Shown here: positions 27,963 to 32,859 of the stretch, in pieces
Position numbering within the stretch: the first letter of the stretch is position 1
Layout of the letters: each line of letters starts with the position of its first letter
The notes under the pieces: model-generated
What the model was told of the DNA's origin: nothing
The model's input: the letters and a program-made list of their open reading frames with translations, nothing else
Database searches by the model: none
Origin: a virus
IMG/VR virus record: IMGVR_UViG_3300006922_000092
Coordinates: 1 to 32,859 of that record
Reading direction: 5' to 3' (one strand)
Length of the DNA: 32,859 bases
Translations under genes and position numbers: made by a program

Positions 27963-30797
27963 ATGGATACGCTAGGATTTTTACAGCGAGTCCTACCGTC
28001 TGAAGGCTATTATGTTTCTATAGTTGTCAACCCTGATGGGAGAAAACAGGGATTTTTTCAGACGATAGAAGAACTTGCTACTGCATGTAAACGGTTAGAT
28101 AAAGCAGGTAACAATACTTATTTTGCCATATCATCTTTCATAGATAAGAGTAACCGCAAGCAAGAGAACGTAAACAAAACTAAGGTCATCGCTATTGACG
28201 TTGACTGCGGTGATGGCAAACCCTTTGCCGATTGGCGAGAGGGATTAAAAGCATTACAAGATTACATCGTTAGGATGAAGCTACCCAAGCCTATGGTAAT
28301 AGGAAGTGGCAACGGACTGCATGTGTATTGGGTGCTTACCAAAGAGTTAGAGCCTGACGATTGGAAACGTATTGCCAGTGGTGTCAAGGCTTCCGCATTA
28401 GATAAAGGTTTCAAAGCAGACGCAGGGTTGATAGCTAATAGCTCCCTTGTGTTACGTCCTATAGGTACGCACAACCCCAAGAATGGTAAAGAAGTTAAGC
28501 TACTCATAGATGCTGAACCTGTTGAGCCAGAGGTCATCGAAGCGAGGGTTGCTAACTACGTCACTGCAGGGCCCGTGCAGTCAAGACATACATCTGACAA
28601 CTCGTTGTTAAATAGTCTAGCGGCTAACGTAGAGTTCCCTCCATCAATTAGTTCTTCTATCTACAACAAATGCCAGCAAATTAAATACGCTGTAGACAAC
28701 CAAGACTCAGTAGCTGAACCAGTATGGTATAACGCTATAGGTATAGCCGCGTTCTGTATTGACCCAGAAGATACTGCTCGGATGTGGAGTGAGAATTACC
28801 CTGCATACTCAGAGGTAGCCACCCTGTCCAAGCTACGTCATTGGAAAGATGGTGCCACTGGCCCAACTACATGCGCTAAGTTTGATGTAGACAACCCTGA
28901 TGGATGTAAAGGTTGTAAGTATAAAGGTAAGATAACTAGCCCCATACGCCTTGGCATAAGCTACAAAGAGGTACAGCTACAAGAGACCCTTGATAAAAAA
29001 GCTAGCCAAGTACAGCTACCCAAGCCATTCAAAAGAACTAACGATGGCATTAAGATAACGCTAGACGATACAGATATAGATGTTTGTAAGTTTGATATAT
29101 ACCCTGTCTCTTATGGAAAGGACGAAACACTAGGCTACGAAACAGTACGTTACCATTGGAAGAGACCCCACGTTGGATGGCAGGAGCTTGTATTAAGACA
29201 AGCATACCTTACTGAAGGACACCGTGAGTTTGCTACCGCAATAGCAGACCAAGGTATAGTCCTTTACAACAAGAAACAAACGGAGTTTTTTCAGCTGATG
29301 TTAAGAACATATATGGATGAACTGAGGCACATAAGGTCGATGTCAAACCTATATGCTTCAATGGGATGGAAAGAAAACAACACACAATTTGTTCTGGGTA
29401 ACACGTTGTTCCGCAGCTCGGGCGGCGAAGTAACAAAAGAAACAATATCTTTAGCCTCGGCATCAAACAAGACTAGCCAAGACTTGTATGGAACCAAAGG
29501 TACAGTAGCTAACTGGGTAGAGTTGACAAACCTACTAGAGAAAGCAGGTATGCCTTGGCATATGTTTGTGCTAGGCGTAGGATTCTCTGCACCCTTGTAC
29601 AACTTCACAGGACTCAAGGGTTTAACTATATCTTTATACGGCCCTACTGGAGGTGGTAAAACACTAGCACAGTTCTGGGCGCAGTCTATATATGGTGATC
29701 CAGTGAAGCTACACTTTACAGCTAAGTACACACAGAACTCTTTGTTCAGTAGGTTAGGTCTTTATGGACACCTACCGCTAACAGTGGACGAAGTTACCAT
29801 GATGCAAGACAAAGAGGTTGGTGATTTTTGTTACTGGGTATCACAGGGCAGAGACAAAGCTAGACTCAACCGTAACGCAGAAGAGCGTGATGCTAAGACA
29901 TGGGCTACACCTGTTATAGTATCCACCAACAAGTCTTTGCAAAGCAAACTGATTGCCAGCGGATTAGAAACAGACGCACAGATGGCTCGGTTATTAGAGA
30001 TAAACATACCGAAGCACAATATATTTACGAAAGATTCAAGTACTGGGCGTAAGATATATGGCTTAATCAATTCAAACTACGGAGAGGTTGGTCAAGTATA
30101 TGTCAACAAGTTGATGGAGCTAGGCCCTGATGTTATCCAGGGGATGATAGAACAGGCAACAAATGATTTCCAAAGCAAGTACAAGTCCAAGTTTACTGGT
30201 GAGGAAAGATATTGGGAGCAAGCTATTATACTAGCTGACCTTGGGTTGAAGCTAGCAAACGACTGGAACTTGATTAAGTTTGATTACACAGTAGCTACTG
30301 AGTGGGTACTATCACAGCTAGGAGCAATCCGTAGAACAGTACAAGATAACAGAGTTGATTCGTTTGACTTGATTGCAGAATACCTAAACGACTCTGCAAG
30401 CGCTGCTGTCACGGTGATGCACACATCTACCAACAAACCTACAGTTGACTTGTCTCGTATGCCACGCGCTGACATAAGGGTTCGATTCGACATATACCGT
30501 AACTCTGAAGTAGAGGATTTTGATAGAGGAACGATTATGATTGACCGCACTCACTTCCGCAAGTGGTTGTCTGTTCGAGGAGCTGACTACAAATCATTCA
30601 CACAGGAACTTGCTGAGGAAAGTGTGATAGCTACACCTAAGTCCCAGAAAGCATACTTGGGTAAGGACACCCCAGTTAAACTAGGACAGTCATATGTGAT
30701 AGGTGTGAACCTCAACCACCCAAGGTTGATGGGTATACTAGACGCTGTTGAATCAGAAGTAGAAGACCTAACTCAAGGTAAGTTTAAGCTAGTATAA
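27963..30797 (+). CDS. PrimPol-like primase fused to SF3/DUF927-like helicase, 944 aa
   Basis: The N-terminus is an archaeo-eukaryotic-type primase: IDVDCG (78-83; Asp79, Asp81), GSGNGLHVYW (114-123; His120), and LRPIGTHNPKNGK (164-176). A Cys cluster follows (TTCAKF at 302-307 and CKGCKYKGK at 315-323), as in phage primases. The C-terminal ATPase has Walker A GPTGGGKT (560-567), Walker B LPLTVDEVT (604-612) and a sensor strand VIVSTNK (651-657), in a DUF927/SF3-like context. One polypeptide thus supplies both primer synthesis and unwinding at the fork. Ribosome site AGGA precedes ATG 27963. It is the last gene of the rightward operon; its stop directly abuts the opposing gene. Confidence 0.88.
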   Translation: MDTLGFLQRVLPSEGYYVSIVVNPDGRKQGFFQTIEELATACKRLDKAGNNTYFAISSFIDKSNRKQENVNKTKVIAIDVDCGDGKPFADWREGLKALQDYIVRMKLPKPMVIGSGNGLHVYWVLTKELEPDDWKRIASGVKASALDKGFKADAGLIANSSLVLRPIGTHNPKNGKEVKLLIDAEPVEPEVIEARVANYVTAGPVQSRHTSDNSLLNSLAANVEFPPSISSSIYNKCQQIKYAVDNQDSVAEPVWYNAIGIAAFCIDPEDTARMWSENYPAYSEVATLSKLRHWKDGATGPTTCAKFDVDNPDGCKGCKYKGKITSPIRLGISYKEVQLQETLDKKASQVQLPKPFKRTNDGIKITLDDTDIDVCKFDIYPVSYGKDETLGYETVRYHWKRPHVGWQELVLRQAYLTEGHREFATAIADQGIVLYNKKQTEFFQLMLRTYMDELRHIRSMSNLYASMGWKENNTQFVLGNTLFRSSGGEVTKETISLASASNKTSQDLYGTKGTVANWVELTNLLEKAGMPWHMFVLGVGFSAPLYNFTGLKGLTISLYGPTGGGKTLAQFWAQSIYGDPVKLHFTAKYTQNSLFSRLGLYGHLPLTVDEVTMMQDKEVGDFCYWVSQGRDKARLNRNAEERDAKTWATPVIVSTNKSLQSKLIASGLETDAQMARLLEINIPKHNIFTKDSSTGRKIYGLINSNYGEVGQVYVNKLMELGPDVIQGMIEQATNDFQSKYKSKFTGEERYWEQAIILADLGLKLANDWNLIKFDYTVATEWVLSQLGAIRRTVQDNRVDSFDLIAEYLNDSASAAVTVMHTSTNKPTVDLSRMPRADIRVRFDIYRNSEVEDFDRGTIMIDRTHFRKWLSVRGADYKSFTQELAEESVIATPKSQKAYLGKDTPVKLGQSYVIGVNLNHPRLMGILDAVESEVEDLTQGKFKLV

Positions 30798-32859
30798 TTA
30801 CTTTATGTTCACCCCATAAAGGTTAGATACAATATCGGTGACAGTATCCCTAGTAGTCTTAGGTGTAGTCTTTAGGAATCTGTCACCTGCTCCTTCTTGA
30901 GCAGACTTAACAGCCCTCTTAACTTTACCCTTGAAGTCATCAATATAGAACGCAGACCTGCCTTTACGGTGTACTTTGTTATGCTCTCTAACAGCACGTT
31001 CTATGTCTCTCATAGACCTTCTGTCTTTGAGTAAAGACGCCCTTACATACTGTTCTCTATAGCTAGCAACAATAGCCTTCTGGTTATCCACAAGACGTTT
31101 GGTAATCCTGACAGCATCGTTAGATCTTGTAGCTTCAGCAGGATAGAACCCTAACAACCTTGACACCAGAGTACCAACCCCAACATCCCTAACTACTGTG
31201 TAGCCACGCGAATTAACTACAGAACCTGATTGTAAATATACTGCTGTGTCTGTGATGTTTCGTAAACCTGCAATAGGGCTAGTCTGTCCAATGCGTAACA
31301 ACTCACCGCCAGTATCAGCTTTGAATGGTGCTCTAGCTAGATCAGTAGCCATAACAGCACCACCTGCCATCGCGCTATAAATAGGGCCAGCAAAATTCTT
31401 TAGCTCTTGGGGGATGCTCGCTCCATCTAAAAATACTCCAGTCATAGGTAGCAAATCACCTAGAGACAACCTGCTGGATACAGTAGCACCACCCATAAAC
31501 TGATCAAGGAGACCTCTATTCATCACCTGAGCAGCTAGGTCACTACCTGTTACATCCGATACAAATTGACCAAGGGCTAGCTCAGCGGGGGGTACTTTTA
31601 AATTAAACATCTGAGCTAATGTATCAATTAAATCCAGTAGGTCTTCCCCAAACGGCAAACCTTTTAGGCCCGCTACTGCCATTAATGCCCCTAAGTAGTA
31701 GGCTCTACCAGATGGAGGTAGCATACGCACCAACTGAGTAGCAATAACGGTAAACTGTTTATACATATAGATGTACTGCATCCAGTTACCTCTGGCAATC
31801 TTGGGTCTATTGTACATGGCGTAATCGCCTTGAGATTTATTAACAACCTCAACAGCTTTTTCTTCCGCACCAAACAAATCTGGTTGGTCAATTTGACTTA
31901 CCATATCCTCAGACTGCTGAGAATCAAACTGAAAATCAGAATCAGTGAGTGATGGATTCGCCGCCATCCTACGTCTTTTATCTAATCTATACGCAGCTAA
32001 TGCAGTAATACGTCTGTTCATCTGCTCTGTGTAAGCAAATGGCACCATGTATTTTCTGGTTATCCCTGTCCAGTTTGCACTGTTGAAGAAGTTACCACGC
32101 GCACTTCCTGCAAGTGAGTTAACTAGCGCAGCGTCAAGGATACCACGAGATGTTTGTCGTTCTAAGAACTGTGCTTCGTCCAGGGTCAAACCAAACGATT
32201 TATATTTTCCGTCTGCTAATACGTTTGCTTTAATCCACGCTGGGTCAGCCCACTTTATATTCTTAAGATTAATCCCAGCTTTCGTAAGCTCTACAGTAGA
32301 TGCCCCGAAACCAAACCCACCACCTGTTCCTGTCTTGTGGTTATACGTAGCCATATAAGGCATAGCCATAAGAGGTATAGATGTTAGGTTGATAAGACCT
32401 GCGGCTATACTACCACCCAACTGCATCGCCACAGCTATAGCTTTCATAACTGAAAGCGGGCCTTTAGATAGCGCATCCTCAGCTGATATTGTTATGTCAT
32501 TAGATTGTGCGTAAAACTCTAGTACTTGTGCAGAAGTATTTCTGTTTCTTTCACCCTTACCACCAGTGGGAGTTATTGTCTGCTGCTCACCTTTAGAGTT
32601 TGTAAACGTAAAAGGTTTTGCGTTAATCTCACCAGACTCAACAAACATATGAGCAAGCATCTCAAATTTTTCTTGCTTTATTCTGGCGGCTTCTTTGTTA
32701 CCTGTCTTTCTAGCGGCATCATACTCTTTGTACGCAGCTACCATTGTGTCTCTGCTACCGTTCCAGTTTTCTTCATCGGCCATAATCATGTCAATGTCAG
32801 ACCGATGCTCGTTCTTTGCAGCTATAGCCGCTTGGCTTTCAAGATGCTCGGCTACAGAT
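30798..32859 (-). CDS. C-terminal part of a very large virion protein (PLxRFG-like), N-terminus beyond right edge
   Basis: The frame is open from stop 30798-30800 rightward to the window edge; the ATG at 32789 is not needed, because codons before it (HRSDIDMIMADEENW preceded by SVAEHLESQ) continue without a stop. Typical segments are FAYTEQMNRRITALAAYR, GNWMQYIYMYKQFTVIATQL, and GLPFGEDLLDLIDTLAQMF, the C-terminal hallmarks of giant phage virion proteins with PLxRFG-type domains. Hydrophobic stretches AIAVAMQLGGSIAAGLI and ALMAVAGLKGLPFG are present. Such proteins can exceed 3000 residues and are thought to be ejected with DNA. It is presumably late-expressed. Function of this part is unknown. 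Confidence 0.75.
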   Translation of the reverse strand, partial: SVAEHLESQAAIAAKNEHRSDIDMIMADEENWNGSRDTMVAAYKEYDAARKTGNKEAARIKQEKFEMLAHMFVESGEINAKPFTFTNSKGEQQTITPTGGKGERNRNTSAQVLEFYAQSNDITISAEDALSKGPLSVMKAIAVAMQLGGSIAAGLINLTSIPLMAMPYMATYNHKTGTGGGFGFGASTVELTKAGINLKNIKWADPAWIKANVLADGKYKSFGLTLDEAQFLERQTSRGILDAALVNSLAGSARGNFFNSANWTGITRKYMVPFAYTEQMNRRITALAAYRLDKRRRMAANPSLTDSDFQFDSQQSEDMVSQIDQPDLFGAEEKAVEVVNKSQGDYAMYNRPKIARGNWMQYIYMYKQFTVIATQLVRMLPPSGRAYYLGALMAVAGLKGLPFGEDLLDLIDTLAQMFNLKVPPAELALGQFVSDVTGSDLAAQVMNRGLLDQFMGGATVSSRLSLGDLLPMTGVFLDGASIPQELKNFAGPIYSAMAGGAVMATDLARAPFKADTGGELLRIGQTSPIAGLRNITDTAVYLQSGSVVNSRGYTVVRDVGVGTLVSRLLGFYPAEATRSNDAVRITKRLVDNQKAIVASYREQYVRASLLKDRRSMRDIERAVREHNKVHRKGRSAFYIDDFKGKVKRAVKSAQEGAGDRFLKTTPKTTRDTVTDIVSNLYGVNIK

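Noticed and set aside
1-32859. CRISPR array, insertion sequence or integrase
   Set aside because: No regularly spaced identical repeats with spacers, no transposase or recombinase motifs were seen on either strand.

Overview
This window is part of the genome of a tailed double-stranded DNA phage. It shows a full head-assembly and packaging set (small and large terminase, portal, scaffold, HK97-fold capsid, decoration-like protein, adaptors), tail or fibre proteins, and a complete phage replication set. The T7/P22-like adaptors, the family A DNA polymerase, the SNF2-like helicase, the DUF2815/gp2.5-like ssDNA-binding protein and a very large virion protein at the right edge resemble marine podovirus-type phages (for example HMO-2011-type genomes). 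That lineage is an inference from gene content. No host marker, integrase, lysis gene, tRNA or CRISPR array was seen.

Layout. Positions 1-12603 are a leftward late operon. It begins at a candidate sigma70-type promoter (12611-12639) and runs terS, terL, terminator, small protein, portal, small protein, scaffold, major capsid, decoration-like protein, a hairpin, three small basic proteins, small proteins, two adaptors, and then fibre or baseplate-type proteins. The last of these runs open off the left edge. Positions 12604-12919 are a divergent control region. Positions 12920-13815 hold three small early genes, each followed by a perfect stem-loop, the last being a true terminator. Positions 13816-14348 are a 0.5 kb AT-rich non-coding region with six copies of an 8-mer and a 19-bp inverted repeat, a candidate origin or control region. 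Positions 14349-30797 are a rightward, tightly overlapped operon. Its first part holds small proteins. Its second part is a MoxR-like AAA+ / DUF3150-like / metallopeptidase-VWA cluster with two unknown proteins and a proteasome/HslV-like Ntn-hydrolase. Its third part is the replication and recombination set: HTH-DUF6378, PolA, Cas4-like nuclease, VRR-NUC, SNF2 helicase, ssDNA-binding protein, HTH protein, and a PrimPol-helicase fusion. At 30797/30798 this operon meets, with no gap, a leftward gene that is open to the right edge and encodes the C-terminal part of a large PLxRFG-like virion protein.

How it fits together. Two long transcription units diverge at about 12.6-12.9 kb and converge at 30.797 kb. 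If the phage map is circular or circularly permuted, the leftward unit leaving at position 1 could be the same one that enters at 32859. The most unusual part is 15414-20492, where a co-transcribed remodelling ATPase, a metal-binding VWA/HEIGH protein and a threonine-type peptidase could form a phage protein-remodelling or degradation system. The PolA has leucine at the position equivalent to E. coli Phe762.
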